DNA from: a virus
Virus record (IMG/VR): IMGVR_UViG_3300042433_000146
Location: 62,001 to 126,000 of that record
Strand: one strand, 5' to 3'
DNA length: 64,000 nt
Below the pieces are notes generated by a model. That model was not told where the DNA came from. It saw only the letters and a program-made list of their open reading frames with translations, and ran no database searches. The position numbers were made by a program, and so were the translations under genes. This document shows positions 1 to 5,401 of the stretch, piece after piece (the stretch's first letter is position 1; each line of letters starts with the position of its first letter).

Positions 1-267
1 TTCTTCCATGATCGACAAGTGCCGGTTCCGTTGTTCTTCCGTCAATGGCGGTTGATTGACCAACTTCATCCGGTATTCGTCCATGATCTTCTTCAGATAT
101 TCTGCTGCCACTCCCGAATGTGGACGGTGGCCGGTTATCAAAATGCCAGCCGGGAAAGGCTTTACTTCCGGGTGTGCGGCCAGAAACCTTTTGGTGTAGC
201 TCCCGCATCCCGTTGTGGAAAAAGCGAAAGCCCCGGCAATCACCGCGAACAGGTTACGTCTAGTCAT
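1..267 (-). CDS. Putative lipoprotein, 3' end outside the window
   Basis: The reading frame is open from ATG at 267 to the window edge (89 codons seen). The N-terminus MTRRNLFAVIAGAFAFSTTG followed by Cys looks like a signal peptide with a loose lipobox (TTGC), so the product is probably exported and perhaps lipid-anchored. The mature part begins CGSYTKRFLAAHPEVKPF and has no domain I recognise. The next minus-strand gene, at 272-574, ends just upstream, so the two are probably co-transcribed. Confidence 0.6.
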   Translation of the reverse strand, partial: MTRRNLFAVIAGAFAFSTTGCGSYTKRFLAAHPEVKPFPAGILITGHRPHSGVAAEYLKKIMDEYRMKLVNQPPLTEEQRNRHLSIMEE

Positions 268-271
268 AGGA

Positions 272-574
272 CTAGTTTAGCGGCACCCGAACGAACTTGG
301 TTTCCGTCGCGATGTTCGGCGTCGCCGGGACCAGTGTGTACACCTTGGTCGATCCGTCAGAGTAACGGAACCGCATCATTTCCAGACCGACGCAACTGAC
401 ATTCGGAGTGGGATTGGGAACGGGATCTTTGCAGACTCCCCACTCCACCACCTGTGGAATCTTCGGGGAACGTTGGTCCGTGCTCAACTGTGTTTGAACC
501 AAAGCGAACACTCCGGTGGCTGAAACCAACACAGAGAAAAAAATCAACGTACAGACGTACAAACGTATCATCAT
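272..574 (-). CDS. Small exported protein, unknown function
   Basis: 100 residues. I start at the ATG-ATG pair (574) rather than the ATG at 601, because a -10-like TACGAT ends 6 nt before it, the spacing used by other genes here. Residues 1-25 ([20 protein letters not shown]) form one hydrophobic segment, a signal peptide or anchor. The rest is Pro/Val rich with three Cys and no recognised domain. It is divergent from clpP. Confidence 0.55.
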   Translation of the reverse strand: MMIRLYVCTLIFFSVLVSATGVFALVQTQLSTDQRSPKIPQVVEWGVCKDPVPNPTPNVSCVGLEMMRFRYSDGSTKVYTLVPATPNIATETKFVRVPLN

Positions 575-594
575 AAAGGAATCGTAACACGGTT

Positions 595-620
595 TTGGCA
601 TTTTTCGTCCGGTCTACAAT
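595..620 (+). promoter_or_regulatory. Promoter of clpP
   Basis: A -10 box TACAAT (615-620) lies 8 nt before the clpP ATG. The nearest -35 match, TTGGCA (595-600), has a short 14-nt spacer. The predicted transcript starts at or next to the start codon. Confidence 0.45.
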
Positions 621-628
621 ACAAGTAC

Positions 629-1222
629 ATGCAGAACACTCTAATCCCAATGGTCGTAGAACAGTCTCCGCGCGGTGAACGCTCCTACGACATCTATTCC
701 CGTCTTCTCAAAGAGCACATCATTTTCCTTGGCACCGCCATCGACGACGACGTTGCCAATCTGGTCGTCGCACAGCTTCTTTTCCTTGCGGCGGAAGACC
801 CGGACAAGGACATCAGCATGTACATCAATTCGCCGGGCGGATCGATCACGGCGGGCCTTGCTATTCTCGATACGATGAATCTGGTCAAGCCCGACATCGT
901 GACCTATTGCGTCGGTCAGGCCGCGTCGATGGGTGCTGTGTTGCTGGCGAACGGTGCCAAAGGGAAACGCTTTGCCTTGCCGCACGCACGCATCCTGATT
1001 CACCAGCCGTTGATGCGCGGACTCAGCGGACAGGCCAGCGACATCGACATTCACGCGAAAGAAATCTTGCGCATGCGCGAAATTCTCAACGGAATCTTAG
1101 CGACCAAGACCGGACAACCGCTCGAAAAGATCAGCGCGGACGTGGATCGCGACTACATCTTGGAAGCGGATGCCGCTGTCAAGTATGGCCTTGTGGACAA
1201 GGTGATCGAGAAACAGCCGTAA
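629..1222 (+). CDS. clpP: ATP-dependent Clp protease proteolytic subunit (ClpP)
   Basis: 197 residues, close to the bacterial ClpP length (about 200). It is the serine peptidase that forms a tetradecameric barrel and degrades proteins fed in by a ClpX/ClpA ATPase. The catalytic Ser is at about 100 in GQAASMGA, His at about 125 in RILIHQP, and Asp at about 175 in DRDYIL. The handle region SINSPGGS-like (YINSPGGSI) is intact. No Clp ATPase gene is in the window, so it would use the host's unfoldase. It has its own promoter and a strong terminator. A phage tmRNA 9 kb away could supply tagged substrates (inference). Confidence 0.95.
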   Translation: MQNTLIPMVVEQSPRGERSYDIYSRLLKEHIIFLGTAIDDDVANLVVAQLLFLAAEDPDKDISMYINSPGGSITAGLAILDTMNLVKPDIVTYCVGQAASMGAVLLANGAKGKRFALPHARILIHQPLMRGLSGQASDIDIHAKEILRMREILNGILATKTGQPLEKISADVDRDYILEADAAVKYGLVDKVIEKQP

Positions 1223-1228
1223 CGAAAA

Positions 1229-1259
1229 AAGCCCCGGTCGTAACCGGGGCTTTCGTTTT
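1229..1259 (+). terminator. Bidirectional terminator after clpP
   Basis: The hairpin GCCCCGGT / ACCGGGGC (1231-1250) is preceded by A6 and followed by TTTCGTTTTA, so it can stop clpP transcription and also the convergent minus-strand gene ending at 1258. Confidence 0.85.
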
Positions 1260-1743
1260 ATACATCTGACATTGGAAGTGGTGACGGTGGAACAAAACTG
1301 GTATCGACCTGAAGACCGTAATCGCCCGGTGCGACATCATGAATGGACCCCGTGATTGTTGTAGGATTCGGTAAAATCATGAACCCGATTTCGCCGTTCA
1401 ACTCATAAGTGAAATCAAGAGAAGATGTTCCCGAACCAGACACATAAGAGAGTTCGACGATTGATGAATGCATATCATCTTCAATATCCATCGTGATCGT
1501 CGGGACGCCCACAACAATGACCGGTTCGCTGTATTGAACCCGAAGCCGGAACGTATCGCCCGTTCTGTAGATACCCTTGTTATCGACAACGAAAACGTTA
1601 CGAATGACCGCCGCGCCGGTGCGTCGATCAAGGGAACCGATGGTCACCAGAACTTCACCGGTGTCAGGATTCACCCATCCTTTCGGAGTTGCAATCGCCT
1701 TCGGTGCCCACGACGGCGGATTCGATAGATTCCACAATGCCAT
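1258..1743 (-). CDS. Virion structural protein with Ig-like domain
   Basis: 161 residues. The N-terminus MALWNLSNPPSWAPKAIAT resembles a family of neck/tail-associated structural proteins of T4-like phages that begin with a W-x(3)-NPPxWAPxA motif. The middle (YSEPVIVVGVPTITMDI, about residues 92-108) looks like a bacterial Ig-like beta-sandwich strand pair. It is driven by a late promoter (TAAATA, then 6 nt, then ATG), which supports a virion role. Exact position in the particle is unknown. Confidence 0.6.
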   Translation of the reverse strand: MALWNLSNPPSWAPKAIATPKGWVNPDTGEVLVTIGSLDRRTGAAVIRNVFVVDNKGIYRTGDTFRLRVQYSEPVIVVGVPTITMDIEDDMHSSIVELSYVSGSGTSSLDFTYELNGEIGFMILPNPTTITGSIHDVAPGDYGLQVDTSFVPPSPLPMSDV

Positions 1744-1749
1744 AACCTG

Positions 1750-1755
1750 TATTTA
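1750..1755 (-). promoter_or_regulatory. Late promoter, TAAATA + 6 nt + ATG (1743)
   Basis: TAAATA on the minus strand is followed by exactly six bases and the ATG of the Ig-like virion gene. This is the T4-type late -10 element with predicted +1 at the start codon. Confidence 0.75.
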
Positions 1756-1781
1756 GGTCATCCCCATCCCGGAGGGACGAC

Positions 1782-1787
1782 TAAATC
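1782..1787 (+). promoter_or_regulatory. Late-type promoter, TAAATC + 5 nt + GTG (1793)
   Basis: TAAATC precedes the GTG start of the HNH gene by five bases. A purine-rich GGAGGGA (1771-1777) lies just upstream, so a conventional ribosome site from read-through RNA cannot be excluded. Confidence 0.5.
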
Positions 1788-1792
1788 TTGGT

Positions 1793-2440
1793 GTGACTAG
1801 ATCCCAAGCCGGGCGGCTAGGTGCCGCAATTACAGCCCACCGATTCCGACAGGAAGCCATCAGATCATACTACGAATCTCCCAATCGATGTTTGCATTGT
1901 GATGAAATCATCCATGTTTCAGAAGGCGCGCGGGTCGCAGAGATTCGAAAAAAGAAGTTTTGTGGGCAATCTTGTTCAGCAATCTACAACAACACACGAC
2001 GGAATCGACAGACACCTACATGTCAAGTTTGCGGCACTCACGTCACCAAAGGATCAGAAAAGTTCTGTTCTGTAACATGTCACAAACAACACCGGCATAC
2101 TGAATACATCCAAAGATGGAAAGCTGGATTGGAAGATGGCGTTAACGGTGGAGGAATGTCGATTAGCCCTACTATTCGGAAATATCTTTTCGAACAGAGG
2201 GGACCGGCTTGCTGGAAATGTGGATGGTCACAAGTGAACCCGGTCACAAATCGGGTTCCTCTTCAAGTAAATCATATTGATGGTAACCCACTCAATAACA
2301 AAGAAGAGAACCTTGAACTCATCTGCCCGAATTGCCACAGTATTACTCCAAATTTCGGAGCATTGAATATGGGCAACGGTCGAGAAGTTCGTCGCGCTCG
2401 ATATCACCAAAAGAAAGTTGGAGCCGGAAGTGGCACTTGA
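1793..2440 (+). CDS. HNH endonuclease with zinc-finger pairs
   Basis: 215 residues from a GTG start. The N-terminal half has two zinc-binding pairs (CLHC...FCGQSC at about 34-60 and CQVC...FCSVTC at about 78-98). The C-terminal half is an HNH nuclease: CWKCG, then LQVNHIDGNPLNNKEENLELICPNCH (shown here as NHIDGN and CPNC), the usual His-Asn-His plus second Cys pair. Such enzymes are often free-standing homing endonucleases. Its last 22 bases overlap the 3' end of the oppositely oriented tRNA-Thr gene, which may mark an insertion site. Confidence 0.85.
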   Translation: MTRSQAGRLGAAITAHRFRQEAIRSYYESPNRCLHCDEIIHVSEGARVAEIRKKKFCGQSCSAIYNNTRRNRQTPTCQVCGTHVTKGSEKFCSVTCHKQHRHTEYIQRWKAGLEDGVNGGGMSISPTIRKYLFEQRGPACWKCGWSQVNPVTNRVPLQVNHIDGNPLNNKEENLELICPNCHSITPNFGALNMGNGREVRRARYHQKKVGAGSGT

Positions 2441-2495
2441 AGCCACATCATTCGACCTTACAAGGATCGCGCTCTGCCTCTTAAGCTATTCCGGC
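2419..2495 (-). tRNA. tRNA-Thr (anticodon TGT)
   Basis: Acceptor stem GCCGGAA / TTCCGGC followed by T-CCA. Anticodon stem CGATC / GGTCG with loop CTTGTAA gives TGT. T-arm GTGGC-TTCAAGT-GCCAC. CCA is encoded. The 3' end is overlapped by the convergent HNH gene. Confidence 0.9.
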
Positions 2496-2508
2496 GTTGG
2501 TTGAATTT

Positions 2509-2584
2509 TGGAGCCGCTGGACGGTTACGATCCGTCGCCTAACCCTTACCAAAGGTTCGGTCTGCCGATTGATCCTACAGCGGC
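2509..2584 (-). tRNA. tRNA-Thr (anticodon GGT)
   Basis: Acceptor GCCGCTG / CAGCGGC plus T-CCA. Anticodon stem AACCT / GGGTT with loop TTGGTAA gives GGT. T-stem GACGG / CCGTC closes a loop ATCGTAA that departs from the usual TTCRANY pattern. Confidence 0.85.
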
Positions 2585-2594
2585 GTATTTTGTT

Positions 2595-2670
2595 TGGAGC
2601 CGGTGACGACAAATTGAAGTCGTGACTGTGGGGTACGAATCCACTATTTTGCCACTTAAACTACACCGGC
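2595..2670 (-). tRNA. tRNA-Thr (anticodon CGT), slightly irregular
   Basis: Acceptor GCCGGTG / CACCGGC plus T-CCA. The anticodon loop TTCGTAC gives CGT, with an A-C mismatch at the top of the anticodon stem. The T-stem ACGAC / GTCGT closes an 8-nt loop (TTCAATTT) instead of 7. It completes a set of three Thr isoacceptors. Confidence 0.75.
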
Positions 2671-2673
2671 ATG

Positions 2674-2775
2674 TGGCGGGGAGAATCGGATTTGAACCAA
2701 TGATAACCATCACAAAACGGCTGTTGCCAGCAAAAGGCATGCAACGGTGCCTTAACCAAGCTAGGCTATCTCCCC
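2674..2775 (-). tRNA. Class II tRNA or tRNA-like gene, isotype unclear
   Basis: 102 nt. Acceptor GGGGAGA / TCTCCCC plus G-CCA and a normal T-arm (ATTGG-TTCAAAT-CCGAT) are present, with a long variable arm containing TGAT / ATCA. The anticodon stem GTTGC / GCAAC closes a 13-nt loop (ATGCCTTTTGCTG) rather than 7 nt. If an inner ATGCC / GGCAA pairing forms, the anticodon would read TTG (Gln), but position 37 would be C. Isotype is therefore not assigned. Confidence 0.6.
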
Positions 2776-2785
2776 ATCAGGCTTA

Positions 2786-2837
2786 ATGTCTCATATCGTA
2801 GACAATAACCGGGGTTACTGTACAAGATATGAGACAT
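2786..2837 (-). other. Long stem-loop inside the tRNA array
   Basis: A perfect 12-bp inverted repeat (ATGTCTCATATC / GATATGAGACAT) encloses a second short stem (GTAACC / GGTTAT). It sits between the class II tRNA and tRNA-Asp, so it may be an RNA processing site of the polycistronic tRNA precursor. Confidence 0.6.
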
Positions 2838-2843
2838 CAAACT

Positions 2844-2921
2844 TGGCGGTCCTGACGGGATTCGAACCCGTGATCTTCACCGTGACAGGGTGACGGGGAC
2901 GGCCAACTCCCCTACAAGACC
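2844..2921 (-). tRNA. tRNA-Asp (anticodon GTC)
   Basis: Acceptor GGTCTTG / CAGGACC plus G73 and CCA. Anticodon stem TCACC / GGTGA with loop CTGTCAC gives GTC. T-arm ACGGG-TTCGAAT-CCCGT is canonical. G73 agrees with Asp identity. Confidence 0.92.
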
Positions 2922-2922
2922 G

Positions 2923-2996
2923 TGGCGGGGCATACGGGAATCGAACCCGTGGTACACCATAGACAGTGGTGCCGTTTGCCACTAACGAAATGCCCC
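2923..2996 (-). tRNA. tRNA with anticodon GTC (Asp-like), odd position 37
   Basis: Acceptor GGGGCAT / ATGCCCC plus G73 and CCA; T-arm ACGGG-TTCGATT-CCCGT. Anticodon stem CACCA / TGGTG with loop CTGTCTA reads GTC, but position 37 is U instead of a purine. It lies 1 nt from the preceding tRNA-Asp. Isotype Asp is the literal reading. Confidence 0.75.
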
Positions 2997-3019
2997 AAAA
3001 CTTGCGGAAGGAATGCACA

Positions 3020-3133
3020 CTGGCCGGTGTCGCTCCGACTAACCGTGGGAAGCATCGACTTTACAGTCGCCCCACAACAACCGACTTTGGAGGAAGGTGC
3101 TCTTTCTTAAGCTAGAAAGTCGGCACCGGCCAG
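3020..3133 (-). ncRNA. tRNA-like structured RNA, Y-RNA candidate
   Basis: On the minus strand the ends pair as a perfect 10-bp helix (CTGGCCGGTG 5', CACCGGCCAG 3'). Directly inside it a second helix CCGACT / AGTCGG forms, with a 5-nt bulge (AGCGA) only on the 3' side. The core resembles tRNA-Trp: a D-arm like TAGC...GAGCACC and a loop CTCCAAA (anticodon position CCA), but the anticodon stem is broken by two mismatches, the T-arm is replaced by GTGGG / CCCAC around a small hairpin, and no CCA end is encoded. A long helix with a bulge carrying a tRNA mimic is the layout known for bacterial Y RNAs (YrlA), the partners of Ro60/TROVE proteins; a TROVE gene is in this genome. It could alternatively be a decayed tRNA-Trp. 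Confidence 0.6.
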
Positions 3134-3142
3134 CGAAATTTC

Positions 3143-3280
3143 GGACAAGCAAAGAAAGTACAGATCGACTAAGAATTGGACTCGAACCAACTTCTCCGGG
3201 CGTGCGGCCCGGCGCTTTAACCATGTTAAGCTACATCTCCGAATGGTGGGGACAGATAACCAATCTGAGGCGGCTTGTCC
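3143..3280 (-). ncRNA. Second tRNA-like RNA (Cys-like core)
   Basis: The ends pair through GGACAAGC / GCTTGTCC. Inside is a tRNA-like body: D-arm GCTT / AAGC, arm CCGGG / CCCGG with loop CCGCACG (GCA at the anticodon position, C instead of U at 33), and a canonical T-arm GTTGG-TTCGAGT-CCAAT. The acceptor region pairs poorly (GGAGA / TCTT) and there is no CCA, unlike the true tRNAs around it. It may be another tRNA mimic or a decayed tRNA-Cys held in a longer fold. Confidence 0.5.
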
Positions 3281-3282
3281 TG

Positions 3283-3527
3283 AAAACTATTATGACACGA
3301 AGCAAAGCCGTTCAAAGCAAGAACCAACTATCAGAAGCATCAAAGTGCCTGTCAAATGTCACCGTACAGGTCTGACGGTCACCCGGTTGCCCGGTAGCGA
3401 AGCATTCCCCATAACACGGGGAAGACCGAACTAGTAAGCCCGGCCATCTGTTTGTAACCAGATAATCTTCCGACTTCGGCTTAGAACGGCTCTGCCGGAA
3501 GTACTTATACTTCGTATCGTGGAATCT
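3283..3527 (-). ncRNA. Hairpin-rich non-coding stretch in the tRNA array
   Basis: No convincing gene. On the minus strand it shows many local helices: CTTCCG / CGGAAG, ATCTG / CAGAT around a TTACAA loop (Val-like), GGCCGGGC / GTTCGGTC, CCCC / GGGG, and CCGG-GCAA-CCGG. This looks like structured RNA or remnants of another tRNA-like element, but no family is recognised. Confidence 0.35.
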
Positions 3528-3607
3528 TGGTGGAACACGTGGGAATTGAACCCACCTGAATATCCTCATTGCGAATGAGGCGACCACCCCATGCAGTCCC
3601 GTGCCCC
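3528..3607 (-). tRNA. tRNA-Ala (anticodon CGC)
   Basis: Acceptor GGGGCAC / GTGTTCC with the G3-U70 pair that marks Ala, then A73 and CCA. Anticodon stem CCTCA / TGAGG with loop TTCGCAA gives CGC. T-arm GTGGG-TTCAATT-CCCAC. Confidence 0.92.
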
Positions 3608-3657
3608 GTTTTGGTAAACCGAGATTCCTTCCGCAAACTATTCACTTGTCAAAGAAC

Positions 3658-3693
3658 ACTTGTGATCGTACAACACAGAAAACTTGTGATCGT
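3658..3693. repeat. Direct repeat between two tRNA-Ala genes
   Basis: ACTTGTGATCGT occurs at 3658-3669 and again at 3682-3693 in the spacer between the two Ala tRNA genes. The flanking tRNAs share acceptor and T-arm sequence, so the repeat may be a trace of gene duplication. Confidence 0.5.
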
Positions 3694-3700
3694 CCGATCT

Positions 3701-3780
3701 TGGTGGAACACGTGGGAATCGAACCCACCTGAATATCTTCGATGCCATCGAAGCGGCCACCCCATGCAGCCCCGTGCCCC
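3701..3780 (-). tRNA. tRNA-Ala (anticodon GGC)
   Basis: Acceptor GGGGCAC / GTGTTCC with G3-U70, A73 and CCA. Anticodon stem CTTCG / CGAAG with loop ATGGCAT gives GGC. Body nearly identical to the CGC tRNA-Ala, indicating duplication followed by anticodon-arm change. Confidence 0.92.
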
Positions 3781-3789
3781 ATTTGAATT

Positions 3790-3866
3790 TGGTGGACCGT
3801 GCCGGGATCGAACCGGCTACCTTCCGCTTGCAAGGCGGATGCTCTCCCAAAATGAGCTAACGGCCC
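3790..3866 (-). tRNA. tRNA-Ala (anticodon TGC)
   Basis: Acceptor GGGCCGT / ACGGTCC with G3-U70, A73, CCA. Anticodon stem TCCGC / GCGGA with loop CTTGCAA gives TGC. Canonical D- and T-arms (GCCGG-TTCGATC-CCGGC). Confidence 0.95.
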
Positions 3867-3915
3867 AAATGGACAAAACCTAAAATGACTTGAGGGGAGA
3901 AAGTCTGTGGGCGGC

Positions 3916-4038
3916 TTAAGCCGCTGCTGCCGTAGCAGCGATGGTATCGATCACAATATCGATGCCACCGGCAAACGCAGTCGCGCGCACAGACATCGTA
4001 GTGGCTGTGTGCGTTCGAGTTGTGAAGGTTGCCTTCAT
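3916..4038 (-). CDS. Small protein, 40 residues, Ala-rich end
   Basis: MKATFTTRTHTATTMSVRAT followed by a hydrophobic Ile/Val/Ala-rich half ending AATAAAA. It lies just below a perfect late promoter, suggesting a minor virion or membrane component. An alternative frame starting at ATG 4054, nearer the promoter, encodes a Cys/His-rich peptide running into tRNA-Ala and looks less protein-like. The terminal GCGGC-TTAA-GCCGC palindrome could help end transcription before the tRNAs. Confidence 0.4.
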   Translation of the reverse strand: MKATFTTRTHTATTMSVRATAFAGGIDIVIDTIAATAAAA

Positions 4039-4057
4039 TGGTGCGTTGCCTCATCTC

Positions 4058-4065
4058 TATTTATA
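4058..4065 (-). promoter_or_regulatory. Late promoter with full TATAAATA
   Basis: Perfect T4-type late element TATAAATA on the minus strand, upstream of the 40-residue gene. The start codon of that gene is 20 nt away, so this transcript would have a short leader, unlike most others here. Confidence 0.75.
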
Positions 4066-4083
4066 CATACCGCCGGGCGGATG

Positions 4084-4407
4084 TCAACATTTTTCGAAAG
4101 AAAAATCGGAAATTTTCAATCCCCACCGGATCGGGAACTCTTGATGCATCATGTCTCTCAGGTTGTTCCCAAAAACTTCCTTGGTGGCTTTCCGCGCGGT
4201 TTCGATGTCCGCGCCTTGTGCAACATGCATGTCGCGCATCTTGACGGACCAGAAATCCAATGTGCGCTGAATGATTCCGATAGCCTGTTCCCGGCTGGTG
4301 CAAAGGGATTCTTCTTCTTGCTCCCACGACATCGATTCACCGGTCACGGCATCCGTGTGGAACCATTTTTGGGATGCAACAACTTGCGCGGCGTCTCTGA
4401 TAGTCAT
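4084..4407 (-). CDS. Conserved-looking hypothetical protein
   Basis: 107 residues, MTIRDAAQVVASQKWFHTDA at the N-terminus, mostly helical and charged in the second half (KMRDMHVAQGADIETARKAT). No domain recognised. It begins 12 nt after the SprT-like gene and is probably its operon partner. Confidence 0.6.
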   Translation of the reverse strand: MTIRDAAQVVASQKWFHTDAVTGESMSWEQEEESLCTSREQAIGIIQRTLDFWSVKMRDMHVAQGADIETARKATKEVFGNNLRDMMHQEFPIRWGLKISDFSFEKC

Positions 4408-4419
4408 GCGACCATGCTA

Positions 4420-5325
4420 TCACGATCCGATGACTTTGGAATTCCACTTTCCGAAATCCCGGCCACCGATAGTCGGAGCGGGTTTGTTCGGGTTGAAGAA
4501 GTCGTCCTTGGCCTTCTGATCGACGGCTCTTTCATCGGTCGTGTTCATCGTCCACAACTGAACAGCACTCTTCCGATCCGTCAACAGCATGTCTTTCGTC
4601 TTGTCACTTACGCCGTAACGGGTCGCCGGTAATGTCCGGCTGAGTGTAATCCGGGTTGCCAGTTTCGATACCGGGACGAAAAACGCGGTGATCTCCATGT
4701 CGTACTTGATCCAAAGATGACGCAAGGTCGCTTTGAGTTCATTGGCCTTGGCTTTCCATGTCGGCATCAGAACAGAGTATTGCATGTCGCTCCGGTTGGT
4801 ATCGATATAGGTCACCAATACACATGGCTTGCCGGTCACATGTTGCATTTCTTCCGGGCTAATCGTGTCCGACACCGGCACCGGACGACCGAACTCTTTG
4901 GATACAGAATGTACTTTCGTCAAGAAGCGTGATCCGTGGTTCTCGAACCAATACCCCTGTGTGATGAGGTACGCATGGACCATTTCATGCAGAAGAATGC
5001 CGTCCCACTTCCATTCCGGTCGCACCGGCACAGCCGTGCTCATGGTGATCTTCAGGTCATAGACTTCGCCGTTCATCTTCGTGTACGCGGCCAGCGAACC
5101 AGACGGTTTTCGTTCGCCCGGTGCTAGTTTGAATTTGCCAGTCGTTGTACCAGATACCGCCTTGCCAGTCTTTCCCCACACCACCGGCATATTGTTCGGG
5201 ATCGCGCTATCGAAGAACAGCTTGTTGAACAATTGGAACTTCTTCACCAACGGATAGTCTTTGAATGGCAAGACTTCATCGCTAGTGTGTCCTTCCCGGA
5301 TGAAATGTCGATATGTCTTGAACAC
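4420..5325 (-). CDS. SprT-like zinc metalloprotease with capsid-targeting-like N-terminus
   Basis: 301 residues. GTG start placed 5 nt after TAAATA. Residues 113-117 HEMVH with a further His at about 130 (ENHGSRF) form the HExxH...HG zinc site of SprT/Spartan-type peptidases; the preceding LFNKLFFDSAIPNNMPVVWG block is also typical of the family. The N-terminus MFKTYRHFIREG matches the pattern of T4 capsid-targeting sequences (MKTYQEFIAE-like) found on internal head proteins. With late expression this suggests an enzyme packaged in the head and injected. Substrate unknown; SprT proteins act on DNA-bound proteins. Confidence 0.8.
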   Translation of the reverse strand: MFKTYRHFIREGHTSDEVLPFKDYPLVKKFQLFNKLFFDSAIPNNMPVVWGKTGKAVSGTTTGKFKLAPGERKPSGSLAAYTKMNGEVYDLKITMSTAVPVRPEWKWDGILLHEMVHAYLITQGYWFENHGSRFLTKVHSVSKEFGRPVPVSDTISPEEMQHVTGKPCVLVTYIDTNRSDMQYSVLMPTWKAKANELKATLRHLWIKYDMEITAFFVPVSKLATRITLSRTLPATRYGVSDKTKDMLLTDRKSAVQLWTMNTTDERAVDQKAKDDFFNPNKPAPTIGGRDFGKWNSKVIGS

Positions 5326-5330
5326 TCAGA

Positions 5331-5336
5331 TATTTA
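5331..5336 (-). promoter_or_regulatory. Late promoter, TAAATA + 5 nt + GTG (5325)
   Basis: Minus-strand TAAATA five bases before the GTG of the SprT-like gene; divergent from the late promoter at 5390. Confidence 0.75.
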
Positions 5337-5389
5337 GGATGACACAGAAAATTTGAGTGCAATCGGTTTCCATCGGTTTCATCGGGTTC

Positions 5390-5395
5390 TAAATA
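5390..5395 (+). promoter_or_regulatory. Late promoter, TAAATA + 6 nt + ATG (5402)
   Basis: Six bases separate TAAATA from the ATG of the first fibre gene. It probably drives the whole 5.4-9.1 kb cluster. Confidence 0.8.
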
Positions 5396-5401
5396 CATGT
5401 C

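Noticed and set aside
3020-3133. Functional tRNA-Trp
   Set aside because: The anticodon stem has mismatches, the T-arm is abnormal and no CCA is encoded although true tRNAs here encode it. Kept as tRNA-like RNA.
3857-4054. Minus-strand 65-codon frame starting 3 nt after the TATAAATA box
   Set aside because: Runs into tRNA-Ala, is Cys/His/Arg-rich without a zinc pattern, and the 40-codon frame beside it looks more protein-like.
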